Shown: positions 45,400 to 56,700 of the stretch, piece after piece
Numbering within the stretch: position 1 is the stretch's first letter
Layout: each line of letters opens with the position of its first letter
NCBI GenBank assembly: GCA_003255025.1
Contig: QANY01000291.1
Location: 744,001 to 808,000, forward strand
Source of the DNA: Datisca glomerata
Lineage: Eukaryota; Streptophyta; Magnoliopsida; Cucurbitales; Datiscaceae
DNA length: 64,000 bases
Direction of reading: 5' to 3'
Position numbers and translations under genes: made by a program
Notes under the pieces: generated by a model
Database searches by the model: none
Seen by the model: only the letters and a program-made list of their open reading frames with translations
Told to the model about the DNA's origin: nothing

Positions 45400-47475
45400 A
45401 TCTAATACATTTATTTTAATTATTGCATATTGTACTATGTATATTTCATTTTTTTAAATGAAAGATAATTTCTTTGTAAAGATTAGATCATCTCTAACTT
45501 ACTAATTGTGTGAGCCAATAATATTGGAGATGAGATGTCAAAATCACTTGCGGGTTCCTAAACCCGTAAGGACCACATCTAATAAGTTGAAGTTTTTGTG
45601 AATAAATGGATGACAGAGTGATTTGAGATGATTGTAAATAAAACTATGAGGTTATGGGACAAACATATATAATAGTCTGGACCTATTTATTTTTATATAT
45701 TTTAAATATATTCATATTATATTAGAAGAAACACTATCTTCCAACCACACCTTAACGCACTAAATTTTTTAATTAGCTAACTTAGCCATCGAATAAGATA
45801 ATTATTATGTTATTTTTCTCCTAATCATCTCTATTGTCTTTTACCATAGTTATCTCTTCATTCATTATCGTCATCTTCGCTCCTGCCACAATCTTAGCCA
45901 ACCCTGAGAAATTCTACACACAATTCAATCTTCCAGAAGAGACGGGGAGCCTGAGAGTAACTCCAAAGCAAGGAAGAAACGAGCTTTTCACTCGCGAAAG
46001 AAGTCACCACTCGGGCAAGAGCATGGCTGGCTTCCTGGTAAGATGAAGGGTCTTCCCCAGAAGAAAAGATTAGCACTGGAAGGTGAAGATGAAGGAAGGA
46101 AACCATTAATTGGGGTAAAGAAAGACGAGCAATCCGCGGGAATAGCCTTTCGCAAAAAGCCCCTCTCTCTAAAAAAGAAGAGGATAGATAGGTCCACGAG
46201 TTGAGACAGAGAAGTTAGGAAGCATAACGCGGAAGATTTGTTGCTGCCCATTTACGGTCGCAAAGGCTCTATTGACTTAGGCCACCGTAACCATCCAAAA
46301 TGAAATTCTCCATCCCTGCCCTGTGTCCTTTTAAATATGGATGATGCAGCGATGTGGTTGATTATAGTAGATGGGGATAGGAGTTGCCCCGCCCAACCCC
46401 ATCTCGTCCCATTGACATCTCTAAACAAGAGATATTTGACACATGAATAATAAGAAATAAACATTAGTTATCTTCTTATTACGTTTTGCCTCTTGCAAGT
46501 CTTTTCTCATCAAAATTATAAAATTACAAGGATAAGAATATAATATAACTCCAACACATGATATATAATATGAGTTATGAAATTTAACAGCGATTCGCCC
46601 ATCATTTTCTTTACCTTTTCCATTTCTTATTTCCACAATTTACACTTGTCCATCGTTTGTCTTATTATTATTATCCATTGTTTTATTAAAAAGAGTTATC
46701 TTTTTTAATTTTCGTTTTCCTTTTTGGGTTCGTGAGAAATTACTGAATCAAGGGTTGAATTTTTTTTATCAAATCAGTGGAACTAAACTGAATAAAAATT
46801 GATCTGTTCAGTGGGTTCTCCAAAATTAAAGAACCAAAGTTTTGGTCCAATTTCACATTTCGGTAATTTTCAAACTTTAATTTTTCTATTTCGTATATGT
46901 GATTTTATATCAAATCAAACAGAATAAAACAAAATTGAAAAAACTTTAATTTTATATTTATTTAGTAATATCCTTTGAAAACTTTTAAATTTTTTATTGG
47001 GTTCCTTTCTATTCTTTTTCACAGCCAATTCGGTTTGTTTCAGTATTGGATACTGAACAACCGCAGACACCCCTGCAAAGTGGTTTGGGCCGAAATGGGG
47101 GGAGAATCAGGGGTATAAAGGTAATTCGAAAGAGAGCATCGCGCTTATTCGATTCCTTCACCTTTCCGCGAAATCTCTGTTTCCGCTTTTCCATTAGTAA
47201 GGTTTGGTGGGCGACCTTCCAATTCAGACCCCAATTTTGTTCTTCTTCAAGTTTGTTAAGGCTTTCAATTTAAATTTCTATTATTAAACCATTCGATCCG
47301 ATTTGAAATCCAAGATTCTATTGCACTTTAGTTGATAATCTCTCTCCTGTGTGTGTGTGTGTGTGTGTCAAGAATTTCAGAGGTGGTAAAGAAGAATAAG
47401 GAGAAGGGGGTTATAATTGTATAATTCGGCATTTTCTTGTTGAATTTAGAGAAAGTGACAGGTACATAGAAGAAG
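45400..47475. other. Intergenic DNA and OEP61 upstream/leader region
   Basis: 45400-45890 is AT-rich with no gene. 45890-46270 is a compositionally distinct block (listed separately). At about 46340-46430 the minus strand carries GGGATGGG/GGGCGGGG-type words of a common plant repeat. 46750-47030 has degenerate AACCGAAC-like words. From 47090 to 47475 the sequence turns into a plausible OEP61 promoter and 5' leader, with CTCTCTCC and a (GT)10 tract at 47349-47368. No open frame here is convincing. Confidence 0.4.
45890..46270. other. GC-richer block, possible mitochondrial insertion (NUMT)
   Basis: This 380-bp block is richer in G+C than either flank. It has the style of plant mitochondrial intergenic DNA (AAAAGAAGAGGATAGATAGG, AGAAAGACGAGCAATCCGCG, GGGTCTTCCCCAGAAG). 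I cannot match it to a mitochondrial gene from memory. Frames in it on both strands are short and overlapping, which argues against a nuclear gene. Confidence 0.3.
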
Positions 47476-50400
47476 ATGTTTAACGGAATGATGGATCCGG
47501 AGTTGATGAGACTGGCTCAAGAGCAGATGAGTCGCATGTCCCCTTCAGATTTCGCTAGGATCCAGCAACAGGTTCAACTTTTTTCTAATAAATAATTTTA
47601 AACCTGCACTGATATTAAACATTGCCATGGTGGTTTTATGCTTTTCAAATGATTCTATACTCCAAAGGTCTAGAAGAGTCTGTACTCGTTTTTTTAATTG
47701 TCTCTGTACTTTGTTCTTTTGTCGGTACTTTGTTCTTTAATTGCATCTGAATTCTCATGCTGGGTTTGATTCCATTCTTTTCATTAATGGCTCGAAGTCC
47801 TTAAGGAATTAGAATTCGGTATATTTGAAGAAGTTTTAGCTTCACGTGGCATGAGTCATCCTTTCTTTCGAAATGGGGATGCTGCTTTTTTAGATCAATT
47901 TTGCTCTCTGTAAAAGAATGGGAAAATTATGCATGAATCATCTGGATAAGAAACAGTTTGAATGACTTCGTACATGAGTCACAGGAAGCTGGATTTTTTG
48001 AAATGGGAAGGTGAGTCAAGGTGAGAAGACATTGGTTGAATTTTGGTTTCTGCTGCTGGAAGTCGAGGAATAATAAAAGCTCAAGCATTAATTAATACTC
48101 TTCCGTCTCAAGTTTTTGTTTTTGAGATTTTTCATTACTAGGATGTTAATTGTTTATTGCTGATTAAGATGTCATTAACTGTTGTAACTTATAAACTCAC
48201 GATTCATGTATTTGGCACAAATTGTGTATTTTGCCTATTGGCCTTTGTATTTTCCGTACATCTTTCCTTTTACTTATGCAAAAGCGGCCATATAATTGTG
48301 TGTTTGAATGTCATTTTCTTCTGATGGAGTTGCAGATGATGGCTAATCCAGAGTTGATGAGGATGGCCTCAGAAAGCATGAAGAATATGCGGCCTGAAGA
48401 CTTGAGACAGGCTGCAGAGCAGTTGAAGCATACTCGACCAGAAGAGATGGCAGAGATTGGTGATAAGATGGCTAACGCATCACCTGAAGAATTCGCCGCT
48501 ATGCGTGCTCGTGCTGATGGCCAAATCACTTACGAACTGAATGCAGCTGAGATGCTAAAGAAACAGGTACCTTTTCTTAAGTCAGAAATGTTAATATCTG
48601 TTTTTATTTCTTACTCGAGGATATGAACACTGCTTGAAGTTGTTCCTAGAATGGATGGAGAAAAGCCCAAGTGAAGGACTTAATCTTATTCTTTGATGAA
48701 TTTACTTTACCTTCAGATGTGGGAGAATGTATGTTTATGGCATTATATTATTTCCACGGGGCGTTTCTTGTAGATGCTAACTGTTTCCAATGGATGAAGT
48801 ACCAAACTACAAAAGGAATTGCTCATGCTGCCATGACAACTTGAGGGGTTATTGTAATGTGAAAATGTGACAAAAATAAAATTGTAGGTCTAGGTCCCAT
48901 GTGTTGTGTAAAAAGATCTAGGTGCAGTTAGTATTGATTGTTGAGTCATCTACTAGAGTGGTTAATGTTTACCATATTTTTCTTTTATTTACATTGGCTT
49001 CTTCCACATGTCTTCAAACTCATTGGGTTTATACGCATCCAAACAGGGGAATGAGTTTCACAGCCAGGGACGTTTCAATGATGCCTTGCAGAAATATTTG
49101 CTTGTAAGTCTGTACACATTCTATGTTGCGCCTCCAGCCACAAATTTACTTCCGCACGCTGAGAGTAAAGGCTTTATATCTGACTGATGGGACTTTTATT
49201 CTTCCTATCTGAAATTCGTAGGCAAAGAACAACCTCAAAGGGATTCCATCATCCAAAGGAAAAACACTTATGATGGCCTGCTCACTCAACTTGATGTCAT
49301 GTTACTTGAAAACGAAGCAGTATTATGAATGCATAAAGGAAGGTTACGAGGTATGGACTTACACCCCTAGTATGGAGAACAGATTTCTCTTGCGACTTAT
49401 ACTTGATTGAGAGATGATCCTTTTTAAAAAATTAAACATAGTGTAATACGATATCGGTTATCAGTTATAAGTTTTCAATGCTTATACCCTGACATGCTAG
49501 CAATAGGACGTCAAATGCAGATAGAAATTTATAAAAAAAATAACTGGAAAAAGAAAAAGAGGATTTTGGTTATAAGCAAGGTTCAAAAAACTATTGAGGC
49601 CTACGCCTTGAGGGTTCCCTCAAGTTGAGGCAATGGAAAAATGCCTCAATTCTTAACCTAGTGAGGCTTAAGCCTTTGAGCCTTATGCCTTGAGGGCTCA
49701 ATTGTTCTTATGTTTTCTCTATATTATGATTATTCATTGTGACGTTACTGATTTTCCTTCTTTTCTAAATTATTTATTTATTTTAATTCATGTGTTGCTT
49801 TTGATTCATCATGAAGGAAAAATGGAAAGCCTCATTCTAAGATATCATTTTCTTTTCTCATGTACTTCTTCTTCAAAACAGCATCTATACATTTAGAAAC
49901 AAAAGTTTATAAATTTAATTACACACTTTTTGAAGTTCATATAAAATGATACACCCTTCAAGTTTTGAAACCGATTTTATAGTTCTATTCCTTTTAAAAC
50001 CTCTTACATGATGATTTTCAAAATAAAATAGTAAGTTTATCTTCAACGTCATGATTTAGTGGCTATAAATGACTTGTTATGATAACTACTATTACTTTGT
50101 GTATGAACTATATTGTTATTTATACCTTTTGTCTTCATTTTGCTATGCGTTTTTTAAGCCTTTTGAAACATTGGTGTTAAGGGTGTCTACTCAATGGAAA
50201 GAAAGATATAAATGACTAGTTTACAGTTTCCTTCTACCCAGCATTTTCTTCTTTAGTAGGAGGAACTAAAAGGTTTTGTTTTATTGATGCTGCTTGAACC
50301 CTTGCTATATTCAGGTTTTGGCATGTGATGCAAAGAATATAAAGGCTCTTTACCGGAGAGGTCAAGCTTACAATGAACTGGGACAATTAAGAGTGAGTTC

Positions 50401-50687
50401 GTTTGTATACATTTTCATATTTCAGACTTCCTTTTGTGTTGTCAAAACATGACCTTAACTCTTTTTCAAAGAATATTTATTCCAATGGACTTCTATAGTT
50501 ACCCTTTGAGGTGCTCTTGTGAGTGGATGTATAACTTTGCTAATTAGGAATATATGTTAAATTATCTGCTTATTTGCTATTTCACAACCAATTGCCTTTG
50601 TTATTGTGTTAGGATGCCGTTGCTGATTTAGAAAAGGCACATGAAATTTCTCCTGATGATGAAACTATAGCAGATATTTTAAGGTGT

Positions 50688-50774
<87 letters not shown>

Positions 50775-53700
50775 CATACTCACCTCCCCTCCCCCTTTTT
50801 TCCGAAAGAAAAGGAAAATCGCAGTTGGCCTTGGAGTTGGGATTTTATGGGCAGTGAGGCACCCCTTATGGTATTGATTTAAATCTTTCTTTCATAGGTG
50901 CTAGCCTTTCATGTGAGGTGATAGGAATAATATAGCTTTGGGGAGGGGGAGAGGGTTGAAAACACTGATATATTCACCTTCCCCTTCTATTTTGGTACCA
51001 TTTATCTTTTATTAATATGACAATAGTTTGACATGCTGAATGGCTCTGATTATTGCCACAGGGATGCCAAGGAACGATTGGCTAAAGAACACACTGAAAA
51101 TGCACCGAGAGGTAGATTCCCTTTCCTCTCAGTCAGATTCCATGTCTTCCTAATCCTGTTGAAGCGAAGTAAAAGATCTTAAATTTATGAAAGTTGGGCA
51201 TTTACATGTCAGATTCTGTCAAAACTTTAACTGTTAATACTTCACTTGTCTGATAGGGTTAGTTATCGAAGAAATAACTGAAGAAGTCGAGACTGTTTTA
51301 TCGCGGAGCACTGAACTTTCATCTACAGAACATTTAGTGTCAAGACCACAGGAATCTCATGACTCTTCTAGGACTCAAAGTGTAAACCACAACAGTGGGA
51401 TGAGCAATTCAGAGTGTTTGCAGGCTTTGAAAGATGATCCAGAAGCTATCAGGTTTACTTGCTTCTGACTAAAATTTGTTATCTTGTATGTATAGTATTA
51501 ATTTTATGATGTCTTTCAATAAGTATTTGAACTTTTGAATATGATAACTTATTTGTTTGATATTTTTTATCCTTGTTTCAACTTTTTCTCCTGAAACATC
51601 AAATACTATATATAAATGGGGTTTAAGGGGGAGAAACATTTTTGGGCTTCTCTGTGCAACTAATTTTAATCTAATACCCCTATAATATTGATAAAGTCAA
51701 AATCAAATAGTTGGTGACCTTACTTCTTCCATTAGCTTCATAGATTGAATTTGAAAACTAAATTTTAAATTCCTATAAAAAAGTAACTAAATTTAAAATT
51801 ACTTACGTACATACATACACAAAATATAAATACATATAAACTTACATACATACATACGTACGTAAATATATATGTATACACACGCACTACTAATTTTCAA
51901 TGGTGATAACTTAATAATTATTTCAATATGAAAAAAGATCTTAACATGTGCAACGTGATTGTCCACTAGTGGGTGAAAATGTTTAGAATGTTAAGATCTA
52001 AGAAGCACCGACACGGATACGCCTCTGACACGCTCTGACACGTGTCGGACATGGCAGAATCATATCCTAATTTATTTTTTCATTTTTCGAACACGTGTCT
52101 GACAAGCCATCACAGTTTCCGGACACGGACCAGACACATTTTTGGGAAAAAATTTAAAATAATGGAAAGATGAAAAGGTGTAAAATGAAATAAACAAAGC
52201 TTTAACTTGTAAATAGAAAAGTAAGGGGGTAAAAAACAAATAATAAAGGAAATTATGTTCCAAAATATACTAAAACTTCCTTTTGATCAAAGATTCAATA
52301 TTTGTAATTCTGGATGTTACTCTTCCTCCAAATCCTGCTCTTGTACTCTTTTTTTATTAATATATCTTTTCTATTTCCTATAAAAAAATAATTGTAATTA
52401 GATCTTTGAAGTATCTTTTTTATGCGTTGTCTATCACTTTAGCTCATTTGATGCATATGTGTGTGTAATAAAAATATAATAAAAAAATATTTATTTATTT
52501 ATTATATGCAACATGTCCCCGTATCATACTTTTTTGAAAAATGGCGTGCGGACGTATCGGTGTTGTGTCGTATCCGTGTCGTGTGTCGGTGTCAGCGTCC
52601 GTGCTTCTTAGGTTAAGATGATATGTAGAGTTAACCCTGAGTTAACCTTAGTGACAATGTATTATAATCCAACAATGTCAGAGCATGAGATTATGACTTC
52701 AAAAATTTCACTCATTAATAGTATAATTAATTGTCCTCCTGTAAGGCTTACCAAAAAATCAACGTCTATACTTGACAAGGAGTCTTTAAACTAATTACTG
52801 CAATGAATATACTCTAATCTTAGGATTGATTAGTCATAATTTATGTGTTGGAGACTTGAAACTTGCAAACCTTTGAATACAACCGAAATTATGTTTTTTA
52901 TTTAGCAAATCAAATGGCTTGTGGTGGATATAATTTTTAATAATTTTTTAGAGATCAGTATGGCAAATGCATTTTTCATGCGCATTAATTGGAGGGTAGA
53001 CATTTAAATTAAATTTTAGACAAAACTTACCTTTTTGTTGTTAGGCTATGTGACTTCGAGGAGTTGCTTTTTCCACCTAGGATTTTCAACTTCGCAGTTT
53101 AGTAGTCTTTATTTCTGAACATTATAAAGCTTCTTTAAGGCCTAATACAATGAAAAAAAACTAGGAACCTGTTTTGTGTTTCCAATCATAGAATGGTGAT
53201 TGGTCATAATCAATAAAGCTCATTCTTCTTTGATAGATCATTCCAAAAGTTCGTTGCAAATGCTGATCCTGACACCCTGGATGCTATGAATTTTGCTAAG
53301 GCTGGGGAAATAGCTCCTGACATGGTTAAAACTGCCTCCAATATGATCGGTAAAATGTCACCAGAAGAGCTTCAAAAGATGCTTGACTTGGCTTCCTCAT
53401 TCCAAGGGAAGAACCCATATCTTAGTGGTGGTTCCTCAGGGCCCAACTTTGATAGTTCAAGCGTGACGCCTGACATGCTTAAAACTGCGACGGATATGAT
53501 GAGTAATATGTCACCTGAGGACCTTCAGAAGATGTTTGAAACGGCATCATCATTGAATGGGAAGGATACAATTCCATCAGCAGCTTTTGTAAGTACCAGC
53601 AGACTAGGTTCGGGCATGCGGTCCAGACGTTCAGAAACCCAGGAATATGCAATTAATGAAACTAATATTCCAGGTGAAGCTAGCACAGCTCGTGGTATGT

Positions 53701-56700
53701 TTCCAAATTCAAGAAGTACTGTTCCTCCATCAAGCTTCCCAACCTCACCTTCTGATTTGCAAGAGCAGATGAGAAATCAATTGAAAGATCCGGCAATGAG
53801 ACAGGTATAATGTCTTGCAAGTTGATACTCAATTGTTATCGAAGGGAAAGTTTGTGGTATGTGGTTCTATGATGTTTTCCCTTTTTGTTAATAGCATAGC
53901 CCATTAGATTTTGTTTTACTAACAAGATCACTACTGGCTGGTATGGTACCAGGGTACCTCAAATGTTATGATGGTACCACTGTTTAACATATTTGAGGTA
54001 CCTTGGTACCATACCAGCCCGGGTCCGCAACATCTCCTGTTAATGAAATTATTATTTATATCTATGTCAGGGTAAATTTTAACTGCTTCTATATGCATTT
54101 GACTTTTACGCATGGACTTTGGTAGAAGTAAAGGTAAAGATAAAAAGTATCATTCACAAAGAAAAATCACGGGGAAGGGTAATAACAGCTCGAGAAACCA
54201 ATCTCTATGAGTCTAGTCGAAAGAGACTACCCAGGTCTAAACCTAGAAGTAGATTTTAAGTACACTCCTTGAGAGTCAAACGGAACAAAAGGAAAAGAAT
54301 ACAATGAGAAATTTCAAATATTACATCTGAATTCTCTCTCCGTATAGGTAAGGCTTAACTTTTGACATGGGTAGAAACACGTGCCTTGTAAGATATCAAA
54401 TCGAAGCTTATTCAGAGGCCTACATGTGCGAAAGGGTTTACCACTCGCAGCCCAGTTTCAAGTCCAAAAAACACGGACTGTGCAGCTTTAGAATTACTGT
54501 GACAGACGGATCATGGCACGCGCATGTCAACTTCCGTAAGGCATAACTTTCGACATGGGTGGAACCACGTGCCCTTTAAGATATCAAATCGTAGCTTATT
54601 CAGAGATCTACGGATCGTGGCACATGCATGTCAAAAAACATGGACAATGCAGCTTTAGAATTGCTGTAACAGACGGATCGTGGTAGGCGCATGTCAACTT
54701 TCATAGGGTATAACTTTTGACATGCATGGAACCACGTGCCCTGTAAGATATTAAATCAAAACTTATTCAGAGACCTACAGGTGCGACAGTATTTACGCGT
54801 CGTAGCCTAGTTTCGAGTCCAAAAAACACACACTGTGCAGCTTTAGAATTGTTGTGACAGACGGATCGTGGCACGCGCATGTCAATTTCCGTGAGACATA
54901 ACTTTTGACATGGATGGTACCACGTTCCTTATAAGTTATCAAATCAAATCTTATTCAGAGACCAACATGTGCGACAAGGTTTACCCGTCGCAACCCTGTT
55001 TCGAGTCCAAAAAACACGGAATTGCTGTGTCAGACAGGTCGTGGTACGTGCATGTCAACTTCCGTAGGGCATAACTTTTTGACGAATTGTTGTGTTCATA
55101 GGACAATAAAGAGCGCTCTCATAGGAGAGACGTCCTTCTTGTTGGTTTATGGAATTGAGGCTGTGATTCCAGTTGAGATCGGGATGCCCAATATCAGGGC
55201 ACAACCCACGAAAGAGGACAATAATAAAGAAGTCACGACTCAAGCGCTAGAGGGTAAAAGGGAATTGGCACTGATCAGATTGGAGGCTTATGCTAAAAAA
55301 ACATCCCTATAATACTTCAATAAAGGTGCTAACATCTGCATATTCATAGTTGGAGACCGCGTCCTCCAGATAGTATATCAGAATACTCAAGACCACGAAG
55401 TGGGTGAGCTTGGTTCGAATTGGGAAGATCCTTATGTCATCGCATGGATCACTAGGCCGATGACATATATTCTCCAAGACCAAGAAGTGAGAATGGTCAG
55501 TAAAAGTTGGAACGCAACTAGCATTGGGATCTACGTTCATTAGGTGCTTTATTTAAGTTGTACTGTTTTTTGTCAAGCAATTCACTTTAATAAGTTGTAC
55601 TCTACAAAGTTAATAATTGAAGAGTACTATTTTATTCAAATTACTCATCAATGTCCTGTTCTAAGGCAATTACAAAGCACGCTTAACCCGAGGTCATAGA
55701 ACCCTCGAACGGAAAACCTCACCCGAGGCCATGGTGTTGGATCAGGTTTTAAAATTTAAGAAAAAATCAATGAACCACTAACCGTTCGTGGACGGAAAAT
55801 TAAAAAAAATTCACATAAACCATTTAACCATACTTACGATGATGCATACTTAGTTAAACGTATTCAATAGAGGTCAAAACAATTTATACCTTATGTTAAT
55901 TTCTGACTTTGTGGAATCCTATTGTTTGTCTTTGTGTTCTTCGTTTTTCGTAAAACTCAAATCAGCCTTCACACCAACAACCACACGTAAGATTCAGAAG
56001 TATATCTCAATCGGATGTTGATCAAGAATTGAGTGTGGGCTCTCAAAACAACTGAAAAAGAAAAATCAGATTTTTTCTTCTCCTTTGTGCACTTCGGCGG
56101 CAACTTGGGGGAGGGAGAGAAACTATGTTTTCTATGCTCTGTGCAATCACACACTATGTTAGGGTTAGGGATGCAACCCTCTTGCCATCCCTTATATAAA
56201 AGTTATGAAATTTGCACATATACCCCTATATGTTAGATTACCAAAAATTCATCCCTTAATATTTGTGATTGCTGAAAATTACATATCTCCCTATAGTCAA
56301 TGTGTGTCTAAATTCATCAATTAAATTGATCTCCATCAATTAATTAATTAATTTCTTTTATTTATTAATTATCTAATAATTAGAAAATAACCAATTCATT
56401 AATTTGAACGTCAATGACTTGCTCTTCACTAATTAAGTGACAACATCTATCACATATGGGTTTAGAAAATATACCTTGGTCTAATTGGTGTTCAAACGAG
56501 AATAACAGAATTATTTGAACAAAAAATAAAACTCGAAAGACTGTCTGCTACATGAGCCACTGCAACTGTATTTTCTCCAATAGAATATGTGGCAACTTGC
56601 TTGAAAAGGAGTAGCGGAGAAAAATATGGTTCTCTGACTCTTCTTCCATCCAACAATGAGGACGCTTATTGACCAACATAAGAACACTGCTCTTTGGTCT

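Noticed and set aside
45834..46046. 70-codon frame with an apparent signal peptide
   Set aside because: The hydrophobic start lies in AT-rich flanking DNA and the rest in a compositionally different block; overlapping frames of equal length exist on the other strand.
50686..50877. Repeat-rich 63-codon frame (Ser-Leu and Thr-His runs)
   Set aside because: It is simply the translation of the CT/CA microsatellite in intron 6 of OEP61.
55735..56454. A solo LTR with CATGG/TATGG target duplication
   Set aside because: Homology to the element C LTR continues beyond 56454 to about 56530, so that position is not an LTR end and the 4-of-5 match of the flanks is coincidental.
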